Shown: piece by piece, positions 11,210 through 22,639 of the stretch | Layout: every line of letters starts with the position of its first letter | Position numbering within the stretch: the stretch's first letter is position 1 | Assembly (NCBI GenBank): GCA_949825065.1 | Contig: OX463854.1 | Coordinates: 13,677,112 to 13,741,111 of the forward strand | DNA: 64,000 nt | Source of the DNA: Odontocerum albicorne | Lineage: Eukaryota; Arthropoda; Insecta; Trichoptera; Odontoceridae | Reading direction: 5' to 3' | Translations under genes and position numbers: made by a program | The notes under the pieces: model-generated | Databases searched by the model: none | The model's input: the letters and a program-made list of their open reading frames with translations, nothing else | Told to the model about the DNA's origin: nothing

Positions 11210-13248
11210 TCTTTATAAATAAAAATGTAAATGTTCGTATATTAAAAATCTCCAATCTCCGAAAGTTATTCACATTGTTTTGAAATTTTGACAGTTCCAT
11301 TTTGAATTTTATAATTAAATATTAAATACTTAATAATAAATATGAAATATTTAAATAATAAGTATTAAATTTTCAAAAACGTTAATTTTTTTGTGTAGCG
11401 CAATCTACGCTAATTTATCCGCCATTTTCATTTCGTAATGTGCGTAGTTGACATGTATAGTACCTCTAACGAATATATGTTTCACTTAGTTTTTTTAACT
11501 TATTTTTTATTTTTCTGTTCAATTAGCGGTGAAATTGAATTGTGTTGATTGATTTTAGTTTGAATTCAAATCATATCGTGAATTGACCTCTTGGAGTGAC
11601 GCGATTATTTGCTTCAAAGAGACAACGTGATGTTGGTATGTACATTTTTGACCAGCATCATATTTATTTTAAGTGAACTGCCATTTTTTTTGCAAATCTG
11701 TAACAAGATGTATTAATTTGTCATTATTGTTAGTTTTTTGTAATTTATTTACCTAAATAACTGGCTATTTATTTGATTTGATATTTATTGTTCATTAATG
11801 ACGCGTCCAAACATGTCACAGCCAAATTAAATTCGTGCGTAGTTTGCAATGTTTACAATGTATTTCCTTCACATTTAATTAATTCCAATAATATCTCTCT
11901 TTGCTTAACATTTAATTAGTTCCAATTATCTCTGTATTTCCTTAACAATACTCCTGTTTGACAAATATTTCCTTAACAATACTCCTATTTGATAAATATT
12001 TGACAAATGCGTGTCCAGCTGCAAAACGATCGATCAGCTGAGATATTCTCACATCAATTGCTGGAAATTGGGAACGGAAAGGTGCAGGTTGATATGATCT
12101 CAGGACGTATTTCGTTGTCTCATAACTTAATGTTTCACAATTTCACTCATTTTTAATGTTTCACAATTTTATATGTTTTTGCTATAACTTTCTTTCTTCT
12201 TTTTCAGTGCAATTGATCTGCTTTAATTAATCAAAATGTCAAGGAAGCAGCAGAACAACGTGTAGCCAGACTTGAGGATGTACGGGGATCGCGTTCTGCA
12301 GTTCCAGAACTGGTTCGTTCTCAACAGAATGTACGCGACAGGCTGATAGTGGCTGAAAGAGGTCAGTAAAAATATCAAAAGTATCTTTTTTATCTAGAAT
12401 TTAATTTTATATGTATTTTTATATTTCAAAATCTATCAAATACTATGTAAAAATGGAGATTTTTTTTAATTAGTTCTAATTATCTATTTGTCTACTCTTA
12501 ATATTTAATTAGTTACAATTATCTTTCTGTCTTCCCTTAACATTTTATTAGTTACAATTATCTCTCTGTTTTCCCTTAACATTTAATTAGTTACTTTTAT
12601 GTTTCGCAATTTTATATATTGCCTGAAATACTCTACTTTGTGGCGACACGTTCAAAGACGTTAAAATTAACTACAAATATGCGTGTCCAGCTGCAAAAGG
12701 ATCGATCAGCTGAGATATTCTCACATCAATGCTGGAAATTGGGAACGGAAAGGTGCCGGTTGATATGACCTCAGGATGAATTTCATTGTCTCATAACTTC
12801 TGCAATTTAGTGATGTCAAAAGAAGAATTGGCTGCAAAAGTATTTCCCAATATTCAAATCAATTATAAAAATCACGATTGGCTGAGTGAACGAGCCATTC
12901 TTGCCACCAAGAACAATGACGTCTACAAACTTAACAATATTATTCAGTTCCTTTTTTAATGTTTCGCAATTTTACATGTTTTTGTTATAACTTTCTTACT
13001 TCTTTTTCAGTGCAATCGATCTTTCATTTAAACTCAAATCATATCATGAATTGACCTCTTGGAGTGACACGATCGTTTGCGAGCACGGCGAAGAACGCGA
13101 TAGACTGAGAGTGGCTGAAAGACATCAAAAATATAGTATACCCACAAGCATTGTGAAATTAAACATATTAGAAACGTGTGCTTTCTCTTTTCTTTCTTTT
13201 CCATTTAACCAGACTAAGTCACAGCAATGCGTGGCCGGGTACAGCTAG
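11210..13248 (+). mobile_element. Non-autonomous Helitron carrying Rep/helicase pieces
   Basis: The left end starts TC after an A (11209) and reads TCTTTATAAATAAAAATG, a typical Helitron 5' terminus. The right end is GCGTGGCCGGGTACAGCTAG, ending in CTAG before a T (13249). Insertion between A and T without target duplication is the Helitron hallmark. Inside, short frames match the Helitron Rep/Pif1-helicase protein: EAAEQRVARLEDVRGSR near 12245, RVQLQNDRSAEIFSHQLLEI near 12010, SKEELAAKVFPNIQ with NYKNHDWLSERAILATKNND near 12820-12940. The 12008-12126 block is repeated at 12680-12798, and the 11575-11640 block (TCATATCRTGAATTGACC) at 13035-13100. It cannot encode a functional transposase. Confidence 0.88.
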
Positions 13249-13432
13249 TGTTATAATAAATTAAACATGAATCCCCAAATCCTACTAGAAGATTCAAAAC
13301 TTTGTCAGTTAATGGATTGGTACGGAAAAGAATTTTCTATCGAGAACATTTGTTGGTATAACGTTTTTGCTTCTCTCACGCATTGTGTTAAACATTTGTG
13401 GTATAATTTATTCCAATATCTTAAGATAATGT

Positions 13433-13460
13433 CAACACCTAGATTTAAATCTAGGTGTTG
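13433..13460. repeat. Perfect 28-bp palindrome
   Basis: CAACACCTAGATTT is followed directly by its reverse complement with no spacer. It lies between the Helitron and the mariner/Tc1 fossil. Confidence 0.85.
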
Positions 13461-13540
13461 CCAGTTTTCGCGTTTTGTTTAGCAAGTGACATGTGCGCAT
13501 GATTTTGTTTGTTTTGATTCGAATGTTAATCCATAAACAA

Positions 13541-14172
13541 AGGTCTTTCAAACTGAGCGGTTTTTTAATAAATTTTTTAAATTCTTTAATAAACCACACA
13601 ATTTGATTTGATTTAAAAAAACTTTTTATTGGTCATTAAAGTATAATGTATGACATTTAAACACAAAAAACAATATCTGCCAAATGTCCACCTCTTGCGG
13701 CTCCACAGATGTCCACTCTTTTGTCAAAAATGTCGATAACATTTTGGCACAATTGCGGTTCTAACTCACCAATAACGCGAATAATTTCGACTTTCAGCTC
13801 AGGAATTGATTGGGAGTCATTTTTATAGACCTGGTTTTTCACGTAATTTCAGAGAAAATAGTCCAACGGTGTCAGATCACATGATCTTGGTGGCCAATTA
13901 TCATCACGGTTTCCAGGGTTTTTTTTTTTTTTTTAAGAATAGATATGACCGAAGTCATAGACATAATTATTCCCTCGAATATTAGACGGAAAAAGTGATT
14001 ACAATACATAAAATAATTTAACAATTTGAATGCGTTGTTGTACTGTATACAACTCCATTTTTATAAATGTCATACATTACACTTCTCAAATATCACAAAA
14101 CCCAGGCAAGTTTGCGACGCCATCTGTGGTTTATCCAAGAATTAAAAAAACTGCTCAACTTGAAAGACCCTT
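13541..14172 (-). pseudogene. Tc1/mariner-superfamily fossil, transposase C-terminus
   Basis: The two ends are inverted repeats: AGGTCTTTCAAACTGAGCGG on the left and, read from the right, GGGTCTTTCAAGTTGAGCAG. Inside, the minus strand between about 13660 and 13915 encodes PPRSCDLTPLDYFL, a stop, then NYVKNQVYKNDSQSIPELK, VIGELEPQLCQNVI and RGGHLADIVF. This is the third-carboxylate region and C-terminus of a DDE transposase. The Trp of FLWGYVK is now a stop. The N-terminal two thirds are missing. A poly(A)-tailed retroposon (13918-14050) sits between the fragment and the right end. Confidence 0.75.
13918..14050 (-). mobile_element. Poly(A)-tailed retroposon fragment, family B copy 1
   Basis: On the plus strand a run of T is followed by AAGAATAGATATGACCGAAG and TCATA, so the element lies on the minus strand with a poly(A) tail. 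The same 3' end occurs at 29520-29620, where homology continues past the core (ATTATTCCC..AGACGGAAAAAGTG). It is a short retroposon, SINE or LINE 3' end. Confidence 0.55.
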
Positions 14173-14819
14173 TACAATAACTTAGTTATATTTGTACTTC
14201 GATCATTGTATTACATCGATTATCGTAATCATTTGTAAGATAATATGTTATGAATTTCGAACGATATTTTTCTAAGCCAATGTCTCAGTTAATCCAAAAA
14301 TACACTAACATTAAGTTTCTAGTTTATTCAATCATTATGATTAATTCTAAATATCCATAATACACTTTTTCTTGAAGATTTAAGCATTGCCCATTTATTT
14401 GTTTTTTTAGTGTAGGCGCTCATACGTTTTAATATTTATATGTAATATCACAAAAAAAAATATTTGTGATACACCAACTTATGATATAGCCATAAAAAGG
14501 TAAACATTAAATATACCGATAATTTAAATGCAGTTTCATGTCAGATTAAGGTGATGATAGAATTTCGTCTGTTTTCGGCCGTAAAATGAAAATACATTTT
14601 TCACCGTGACCCAGGTCTGTTTGACTAAATAATGCTTTCTGATATAAACGTATCGAAAGTATGTTCAGGTTTTATTAAAGACATTTTGTAAACTTTTTGT
14701 TGAAGACACTTGTGTGATAAAAGTAAGAACAAAGTAATTGAAAAAAAATACAACTAAAACTATCGAAACTTCCTATCATTAAACTTCCAACTGCGCAGTC
14801 TCGCAAGATGTATGGGGAA
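14173..14819. other. No gene seen
   Basis: AT-rich sequence without recognisable features on either strand. Confidence 0.4.
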
Positions 14820-15085
14820 GAATTCAAGAGGAGAGTGAAAGTTCTCTTGAGAAAAGGAATTTTGTGTCACAAAGAATAGACGAAGTTATTTTTCGGTTTT
14901 CTATATTTTATTTTATTTTTATCTAAAGGTTACATTACAAATCCATCCGCACGTTGTAAATCTGAAATATTCGTACGAATTCTTTAAACTTGAACAATTT
15001 AGAAAAATAACAAAATACAGAACTTAAATGTGGAACGTGAGATATATCATTTGATCTCATCTTCTGAATTTAAAGCACGATTTTT
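14820..15085 (+). repeat. Dispersed repeat family C, copy 2
   Basis: Diverged partner of 6830-7180, with the same order of landmarks, including CGCACGTTG, AAATCTGAAA and AAGCACGA. Its class is unknown. Confidence 0.5.
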
Positions 15086-15621
15086 TTATCACAAATAACA
15101 TGTAATATCTATTTAGTGTCTATAAAAATGTAGTAAAACTACTTACTACCCAAAGCGTTAACTTTAGATCTTTAGTGAAATTAAGAACAGTATATTTGTA
15201 ATTAAATATAATGTCAAGAGCTCTCTTGACATTTTACTTTAATACAAAGAACGCATTCGAGATACCTGGTTACAATAAATAATTGTGAAACTATTTAATA
15301 CCGGTAAAATTTGCTTTAGAGCCTGAAAACAATTATGAATGTCGTATTTGTCATTAAATAAAATGTCAAAAGCTATTCGCCGGGGTTTTAATTAATTTGC
15401 TTGAAGGGTATTTTTTCTAACACTTAATGGAACAAAAGAATAACTGAAAACAAGTACAATATAAATCATTTTTATTTCGTTATTCTTTGAATGAATTGTT
15501 TCTTACTTTAGAAATCCTTTTTATTTTTCAGTAAAATGCACTAGTTCTCCGAAAGTGTTTTTATTTTTTATAAAATAACATAAAGCAAAAACATTGATAT
15601 TTCATAAAATAAAATATCAAA
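15086..15621. other. No gene; small inverted repeat
   Basis: ATGTCAAGAG and its reverse complement, separated by CT, form a 10-bp hairpin at 15211-15232. A related sequence (ATTAAATAAAATGTCAAAAG) recurs near 15353. No coding sequence was recognised. Confidence 0.4.
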
Positions 15622-15831
15622 TGTTAACCCCACCCCAACTTTCTTGGCACGCTTTGACTCTCCGATAAGTATTTCCATTTCACTTTTGGATAATTGTGAT
15701 TCCGTTTCGCCAATAACGCATCAAATCTCATTCTTAAGCTGCAAAATTGTTTTTAGATTATTAGCGTAGGCTTTTTGCATAAAACTTTATAGAAAAAACA
15801 GCAATGTCATGATATTGCATAATCTACGTGG
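15622..15831 (-). pseudogene. Old Tc1/mariner transposase C-terminal fossil
   Basis: One minus-strand frame reads PRRLCNIMTLLFFL, stop, SFMQKAYANNLKTILQLKNE, I, stop, CVIGETESQL and SKSEMEILIG. It lines up with the PPRSCDLTPLDFFLWGYVK, VYANN, ELK and VIGEIEPQL segments of the same transposase type as at 13.7 kb. The catalytic Asp of LDFF is Leu, the FLW Trp is a stop, and another stop follows. It is more decayed than the 13.7 kb copy. Confidence 0.6.
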
Positions 15832-15834
15832 CTA

Positions 15835-16316
15835 ATTGTGTCACTTTATTTAGTCACCAAAACAAGATATAACGATTCGTGGAACCTTTTTGCGCATTAT
15901 GCATCGTGTCTCTCATTATGTGACAGATTGTGTCACTTTATTTAGTCACCAAAACAAGATATAACGATTCGTGGAACCTTTTTGCGCATTATGCATCGCG
16001 TCTCTCATTATGTGACAGATTGTGTCACTTTATTTAGTCACCAAAACAAGATATAACGATTCGTGGAACCTTTTTGCGCATTATGCATCGTGTCTCTCAT
16101 TATGTGACAGATTGTGTCACTTTATTTAGTCACCTAAACAAGATATAACGATTCGTGGAACCTTTTTGCGCATTATGCATCGTGTCTCTCATTATGTGAC
16201 AGATTGTGTCACTTTATTTAGTCACCAAAACAAGATATAACGATTCGTGGAACCTTTTTGCGCATTATGCATCGTGTCTCTCATTATGTGACAGATTGTG
16301 CCACTTTATTTAAGCC
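15835..16316. repeat. Tandem array, 5.2 x 92 bp
   Basis: Units begin TCACTTTATTTAGTCACC at 15841, 15933, 16025, 16117 and 16209, exactly 92 bp apart, with a partial sixth at 16301. Copies differ at very few positions. The array directly abuts the transposase fossil and may have amplified its upstream flank. Confidence 0.92.
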
Positions 16317-17160
16317 ACAGATTGATACCATGCAATATATCTTATAAAAGTGGGCTAAAATGTCATAATAACGAACACTATTTATAATTAACACAGTTCC
16401 AGCAGCATTTACGAAAGTTTTACCCAACTGTATTGCCCCAAACGATCGGCTGGCTTTAGTTTTTACGTTAATTAAATCTTGTAAGCATGCAAATGCAATA
16501 TTTGTTTATATTTTGCTGTAGAGTGTTTTTTGGAATGTTTATATGCTGTGAAAGACGGATAATTAAAGTCGTCGGTAACGCTTTGACTCCCTGTGGCTAT
16601 ATTTTCAAGACACCAACCACTACGGAAAAGCACAGCTGTTTTTACATCCGGGATAGAAAAGATAGGTTCGAAATTAAGGATTCAATTCACAAATGTAATA
16701 CGAGATAGATAAATACGTATGCCGAAATGTTCGCGCAGTTTGCAAAGAGTTGCTGACATTTGCCCATTTCTATTATTGGTTTTCATAAAAATCATGCGTT
16801 GTACTTTTGTGTAACGCTCGATAGCTAAAATTTCAATTCAATCCTCTAAAAGAAGCTAAATAAAATTTATTTAAAATGGTATTTAATTATGGCACCTTCC
16901 ATTAGGACCTCCAATAGTTATTATCCTTAACTTTTAATTTTGATTCTTTATAACATCCTGGTTTCGTTTTAAACATAAAATGATATTTTTTTGATAACTT
17001 CTGCAGATAACGTATAAAAAAACACCTTGAGAAAGTTACTAGACCATGACAATTTTTTAATGTAAATTAAACACGTGAATTTTATTTCATTAAAAAAATG
17101 CATTCATCGTAATATTTTAAATATCATCCAAAAAGTATGTGCACACGTAACCCATTGCTA
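16317..17160. other. No recognised gene
   Basis: A 73-codon plus-strand frame at 16487-16708 (contains CCRVFFGMFICCERR) has no family I recognise and no support beyond being open. The rest is AT-rich. Confidence 0.35.
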
Positions 17161-17164
17161 ATTA

Positions 17165-17245
17165 TCTCGACTTTCACACGGGGTCTTGGAGTTCGATTCC
17201 CGATGGAGCTCAAAAATAATGTATCAGTCTGGTAAAAAAAATCGT
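17165..17245 (+). mobile_element. SINE fragment (tRNA-like head)
   Basis: Contains GGAGTTCGATTCCCGATGGA, a B-box-like segment, then CAGTCTGGT as in the SINE at 58257. The 3' body is missing. The next about 150 bp is GC-richer (CGCCGAGCTGTAGTCTTGCC) and unassigned. Confidence 0.55.
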
Positions 17246-17594
17246 TTGCTAACAATACTCTCAAACGCCGAGCTGTAGTCTTGCCGACACGAACCGGAAG
17301 TTATGTGAGGTTCTAAACCCAAAGGCTCGCTAACTGGGACCGAAGATAATATTTTCTCCCGCTCATGCTCTTTAATATGTTCAATACACTAATTCCGATA
17401 AATTTATAGGTACCATACGAAAAAAAATTAAATGCGCAAACTGACATCTGAAAAAATAGGAAATGTTATATTTCACGCTATTAGAAAAAAAATATTTCCT
17501 GTTTATGACAAAAAAAGAAGCCAAAGTTTAGTTCATTTCAGACAAAAATATGTTTTCATCATTAAAATATACTTTCTTAAATTTTCGCTCTTCG

Positions 17595-17812
17595 ACTCCG
17601 TGATGAACTCCGTGGGCTGTTAGTAAGGCGCTTGTCTTCCAGCCCGGGGGAAGCAGAGTTCGGTTCTCATTGGTACTCCGATTTAAAAAGATTATTACCA
17701 GTCTGATTTTCACTTCAGACATCTTGAACGCCTCTCTGGTTGGGTAGAAGAGATTACCATATGGCATTACATCCACCAGGTTGTACTATATCCGATGAAA
17801 GTGAAATAAATA
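17595..17812 (+). mobile_element. SINE, nearly full length
   Basis: Has a tRNA-related head (TTAGTAAGGCGCTTGTCTTC, then GAGTTCGGTTCTCATTGGTA), the middle block CCAGTCTGATTTTCACTTC, and the 3' block TCTGGTTGGGTAGAAGAGAT, CATATGGCATTACATCCACC and AGGTTGTACTATATCCGATG. The same blocks occur in the copies at 36359 and 58257, so this is one family. No target duplication was resolved. Confidence 0.7.
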
Positions 17813-18357
17813 CACTTCAATGCAAGCTCGTTAATTTAATCGATAAATATTTAAAAACTGATATTTAGATTTATTTTAATATATTTATTTCTTTAAATAT
17901 GTTGTATAAAAGGATTGCGAATATATTTTTCCAAAATCCATGTCAAAAAATTTAACAAGAAAATTTTTTATTATTCCGCTAATTACACGCCACAACAAGT
18001 GTTTGTACAGCTACCTTAGGCTCTCTTCAGGCAGAACGATCTTGGTTTGTAATAAGACCAATGTTTAGATCTAACTGGAGTCAGGTTTCTTAGGGAGTGT
18101 ATGTAGTATATTTACCTAAAGATTTTTTTAGGGAAAAGATTTTTGCACTGTTTTATTTGGATATAATATTAGGTCCTTACATATGAAATTGGCGTTTTGC
18201 CGTACTGGCAACTTTGATCTCAAATATCTTCTCTTTGGTTGGGAATTCCAAATTCAAATTTATACAGCTATTTACTCAAGTATTTGTGTTTCGAAAATTA
18301 TAATTCATTTGTTTTTTCCTCAATTGTTTTTTTTCTTTGCGTCACTCAGTTTACAAA

Positions 18358-19324
18358 ATGGAAAACTTGAAATATCGCGTTATTTACGAGTACGAGTTCC
18401 ACCGTGGCACCAGTGCTGCAGAAACGGCTCGAAGGATTAATGATGTGTATGGCGACGGTGCCGCAAAAGAAAACACAGTGCGTTTTTGGTTCCAACGTTT
18501 TCGTTCTGGAAATTTCGACCTGCAGAACAAGCCCCGTGGACGGCCGGAGACCAAAGTTGATAATGAAGAATTGAAGGCTATTGTGGAAGCGGATCCATCG
18601 CAAACCACGTCCGAGTTAGCTGCAGGCTGCGGTGTTAGTGATAAAACTGTTTTAATCCACTTGAAGCAAATTGGGAAGGTGAAAAAGCTTGAAAGGTGGG
18701 TACCTCACGAATTGAGTGAAGCAAATCAACAAACGCGCGTTGACTGCTGCGTTGCATTACTCAACCGGCACAATAATGAAGGGATTTTGAATTGAATCAT
18801 TACCTGTGATGAAAAGTGGATCCTGTATGATAATCGGAAGCGCTCATCGCAATGGCTGAACCCTGCCGAACCAGCCAAACCATGCCCCAAGCGAAAATTG
18901 ACTCCAAAAAAGTTACTTGTGAGCGTTTGTTGGACTAGTGCTGGTGTCGTTCACTACAGCTTTCTTAAATCTGGCCAGACGATTACGGCAGATGTCTATT
19001 GTCAGCAACTGCAAACCATGATGGAAAAGCTAGCTGCTAAACAACCGAGGCTGGTTAATCGCTCTAGGCCACTGCTGCTTCATGATAACGCTAGACCACA
19101 CACTGCATAACAGACGGCTACCAAATTAGAAGAGCTTCAATTGGAATGTCTAAGACATCCACCGTACTCTCCGGACCTTGTCCCAACAGATTACTATTTT
19201 TTTCGAAATTTGGATAACTTCTTGCAAGGGAAAAAATTCAACTCCGATGGGGCAGTCCAAACCGACTTCAAAGATTTTATTGATTCCCGTCCGAATGGTT
19301 TTTTTAGTAAAGGGATCGATGAAC

Positions 19325-19325
<1 letters not shown>
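18358..19325 (+). pseudogene. mariner transposase, two premature stops, truncated C-terminus
   Basis: A single frame from ATG at 18358 reads through the whole mariner transposase: an N-terminal helix-turn-helix region (FHRGTSAAETARRINDVYG, then FWFQRFRSGNFDL, GRP linker), the WVPHEL motif, and all three catalytic carboxylates of the DD34D type: CDEKW near 18808, LLHDNARPHTA near 19080-19107, and YSPDLVPTDYYFF near 19168-19203. A TGA at 18793-18795 and a TAA at 19108-19110 interrupt it without any frameshift. The last 20 or so residues after GIDELP are lost in the CT repeat. It is inactive but fairly young. Confidence 0.92.

Positions 19326-19327
<2 letters not shown>

Positions 19328-19358
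<31 letters not shown>
19328..19358. repeat. CT microsatellite inside mariner
   Basis: About 15 CT dinucleotides followed by a TA run, in place of the transposase C-terminal codons. Confidence 0.85.
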
Positions 19359-19363
<5 letters not shown>

Positions 19364-19463
19364 TATATTAAAAAAAAATCTCTCTAAATATATTATATTA
19401 AAAAAAAATCAACTTTATGTTCCTCCCAAACAAAACGCCAATTTCATATGTAAGGACCTAATA

Positions 19464-20200
19464 TTATGTTAATTGCATAATATTTCTAAAGTGTTTCTCA
19501 ACATTCACTAATTCTTGCGAAGCATTCTTAATTTCCCTTTTTTATTAATTTATTCATACATCAACGGTGCAATGTACTTCTAATACCATTTAAAAAATAC
19601 AAAAAGTGAGTGCTTAAGTCATACAAAAGAAAAATAAAACAACAAATATTAAAAAAAATATATATATAAATTTCAAACAATTACAATAAAATCGAAACAA
19701 TCACTACGAAAATTTCAAACAACACATAAGTATGCAAGTGCACACGTCGAATTCATACAAAAAATTATCAATATACAGTTATTTATACGATATTTGACCT
19801 CCTCGTGACGGACAGCCCGCACCGCACCACATCGTCAGTCTTGACAGTAATATAGAAAGAAAAGTATTTTTGCATACAAAAATAAAACAAATTAATAAAT
19901 AATCAATGTATTCGTAGTTAAAACGCAATCAAATTTCAATATTGACTACAACAACACAAAACGCTAAAATATAAAAAGGAATCAGAAGGGAAAGAAAAAA
20001 ATATAGACAAGGGGAGGAAAATAATATTATTCTGTGATCAAACTATGCACCTAGAATTAACTTAAACAAGGATCATAACGAATCGGCATACACCCAATGC
20101 TTTTCACACAGATAATCCTTAAATAGCGATAAACTTATAAAAAATATGTTTGTTGTACGCGTGAAACTTAAATTCATGTATCTGAGATGGCGTATAAATT
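19464..20200. other. No gene seen
   Basis: A-rich sequence with no coding stretch recognised. A short GC-richer patch (GTGACGGACAGCCCGCACCG) occurs near 19805. Confidence 0.35.
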
Positions 20201-20204
20201 TATA

Positions 20205-20292
20205 CACGGCCACCTACTTGGCTAAGTAGGTAAGATGCTTGACTCCCACCCGAGGGTTACGGGTACCCGAAAAAAATCCTTTGACGTTAAAA
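20205..20292 (+). mobile_element. SINE head fragment
   Basis: TTGGCTAAGTAGGTAAGATG, CTTGACTCCCACCCGAGGG and ACGGGTACCCG match the tRNA-like head of the local SINE family. The 3' body is absent. Confidence 0.5.
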
Positions 20293-20610
20293 AATGTATA
20301 ACAACAGTACACGCCCATACTTGACGTGTGCGAGTAATGTTACTTCGTATCAAGCGGTAGTATTGGAAACATATGGTCGTATGATGGATTTTATTTATAT
20401 TAAGTACTTACTTGTGTAGAAGCGGGGTAAGAGTTATTTATTATATGTTTATATCTAAAGTTTAATCGATATTTATCACTATGGGTAGTAATCAATTTCA
20501 TGTCATTGAAAATGTTTGCTTAATTAAACCTATATTTTAACTTTCAATATTTGAGATTATGTATTAACCAATCTTATTAAATATAAATCGTGATCGTAGG
20601 TAAACTGCCT

Positions 20611-22639
20611 TTATGATTGTCTAAATTGTAATAATATTAACAAGTAAGTAAATGTAAAAGCCAGCATCTGAAAAAAGAAAATCAAACATTTCTCATAACT
20701 GGAAAAAAATAACATTAAATATGTTAAAAATAATATATTCATGTCAATGGAACTTTATTTTTATCATTTTAACATGTTTTTTATTTCTTTATCGCAGTGA
20801 AAATGATCAAAAACTTTATGTATTAAGTCAAATATTATTGCATTTTTTTTTCATTTCAATGTTTGTAAATTATTTATCACATCGAAAATATACATTTTAT
20901 AACTGTCTCCTCGAATGACGTATGGTAATTTTTTTTATGTTAACCGTGACAGAAAAAAACAACAATTACATATTATCTGATGGATTGGTAAAATTCACTA
21001 CGTCCATGCTTGTTTGAATCGGCTGAGAAAAAAATTGAATCACAGCGTTACGTATGTTTACTGATGTAATACCACTTTCTAGTACTTAGTTCGTAAACAC
21101 AGATCCACAAATACCAGAACAAAGTACCATGGAATTTTTTGTGAATGAAAAAAATTGACTTTTAATACCACTTCCTAGTATTTTGTGCATAAACACAAAT
21201 ACCATATAAAAGAACAATGAAATTTCTCGTGAATAAAAAAATATGCATTTTAACTTCGAGGAAAATACAATACTTAAGATATTATACTCACAGAGCATAA
21301 AAACTTTAAATTAACCAAAAATACTCCGTAAACGTGAAAATTGATTTTTGTATGTAAGCACTGGAAAAATCCTAGCATAACCTGAAAAAAAACTTAAAAA
21401 AACAATTATTATAATATATATCAGAAGTATTAGATTTTTAGTTGAAATAAATTACGGTTGGTTTCATAAATTAAACGTAAAAGGAAATTATTTTTTAAAT
21501 ATTCATTTGTTTTAAAGCCGTAAAAATACAATTACCGCGTAATTAAGTTTTCCTTCATCATTTTTAGAAAAACATTTATTCAGCAGCGTTTGAAATTTTC
21601 TTCCCTTAAAATAAATTATTTGTTAAATTAGTAATTCGACGAAAAAACTTACATAAGAAAAATATTTAAAAAAAAAACAAGTGGTTACCTCATTCATGCT
21701 TAAATTACTCATTATAAATAAAATGCCAATACCGAAAATGAACAATAAAGAAAAAAAAGCATTTTCTATTGCTTGTAATTTGTTATTTCCTGAGGAAAAC
21801 GATTTGACGATAGAATAATAAAAGTAGTTCCCTATCGAGAATATATTAACATGTATCTTTATCAAATTGTCAACATTATATATGCTACTTAAGATATTTA
21901 TTTGTTTAGAAAGTCGTCTAAAACATATTAAAATAATTTTAATTCTTTGTGTCAAAAATTTGTCATATAGAGATAATAAATTTGTAGGGATTTTATTTCG
22001 AATGTGATATTCACGAATAAGGGTTTTATTTAAAGTTTTAAAGTACTCTTTTAAAACGTAAAGATAAAAACAAATTTGACAGGTTGTTGCATTGTTAACT
22101 AATAAAAATATATAAAAGATACTTAAATAAGAAAATCTCGCGATTGACCTTTCACCTCTATAAACAATAATATCTGTTAATATTAGAAAGCAAATTAATA
22201 ATACTGATATGATATTCATATTTTTCGAAAAGTTTTTCATTTTACTTGAATTTAAATTTATTCCATGTTTTTCTAACAATAAACTTATTTTGCAGAGTTC
22301 TTTTACAAAATATACTGTTTTTCTTTGCGTAATATTTCTTGAAACCATTGATACACATCCAGAAAATACGATTGATTGCATTTCTACTGTATCGACAATG
22401 ATTGTAACAAAATAACCTTTTACTTCAAGAAATTTGTAACAAACAAATTGAAAAATTATTTGTATAATTAAAACTTGAAGTATTTTTTTTCCTAGGATAG
22501 TCTTAACTACACGGCATTCAATAATTCCATTTTCATTTTTCAACATGTGAAATGGTCGCAACCCCATCAATACAGAGTAAAAATAAATAGGAAGCATGCT
22601 ATCTAACACTTGTTCAACGTTTATCATATTCAGGACCAC
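20611..22639 (-). CDS. Gustatory receptor B, four-exon gene (7tm_7 family)
   Basis: Paralogue of receptor A, transcribed in the same direction upstream of it. Assembled exons: 21689-22639 (317 codons), 21536-21604 (23), 21292-21381 (30) and 20611-20667 (18 plus stop), total 388 residues. All three introns are phase 0, with acceptors TTTTAAG, TTTTTTTTCAG and TTTTTTCAG and donors GAG/GTAACC, GCG/GTAATT and TCT/GTGAGT. Exon 2 reads GRKFQTLLNKCFSKNDEG and onward; exon 3 contains INFHVYGVFLVNLKFLCS, the helix-7 approach; exon 4 reads MLAFTFTYLLILLQFRQS, which carries the TYhhhhhQF signature. Exon 1 shares FSG, LTQ/ITQ, the LCK motif and NLIKIH with receptor A at matching positions. An alternative exon 1 donor at 21652 (TAT/GTAAGT) would leave an intron of only 48 nt and is less likely. 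Met5 aligns better with receptor A than Met1. The gene looks intact; the ligand cannot be inferred. Confidence 0.9.
21066..21241. repeat. Tandem duplication in intron 3 of receptor B
   Basis: Segments 21066-21154 and 21161-21241 are diverged copies; both begin TAATACCACTT and end GTGAATRAAAAAA. The small open frame across this region is intronic, not an exon. Confidence 0.6.

Larger units (their letters stand above)
18169..19461 (+). mobile_element. mariner element with TA target duplication
   Basis: The ends are inverted repeats starting TTAGGTCCTTACATATGAAA (left) with the reverse complement at 19430-19461. Both sides are flanked by TA (18167-18168, 19462-19463). Length is 1293 bp, about the usual 1.3 kb for mariner. 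The encoded transposase is described separately. The 3' coding end has been replaced by a CT microsatellite and A-rich sequence (19328-19410). Confidence 0.93.

Noticed and set aside
21001..21060. Minus-strand ACATACGTAACGCTG...CAATTT as a broken TY...QF exon of receptor B
   Set aside because: It needs a frameshift and has stops at every phase-0 acceptor. The exon at 20611-20667 is intact and has a strong acceptor.
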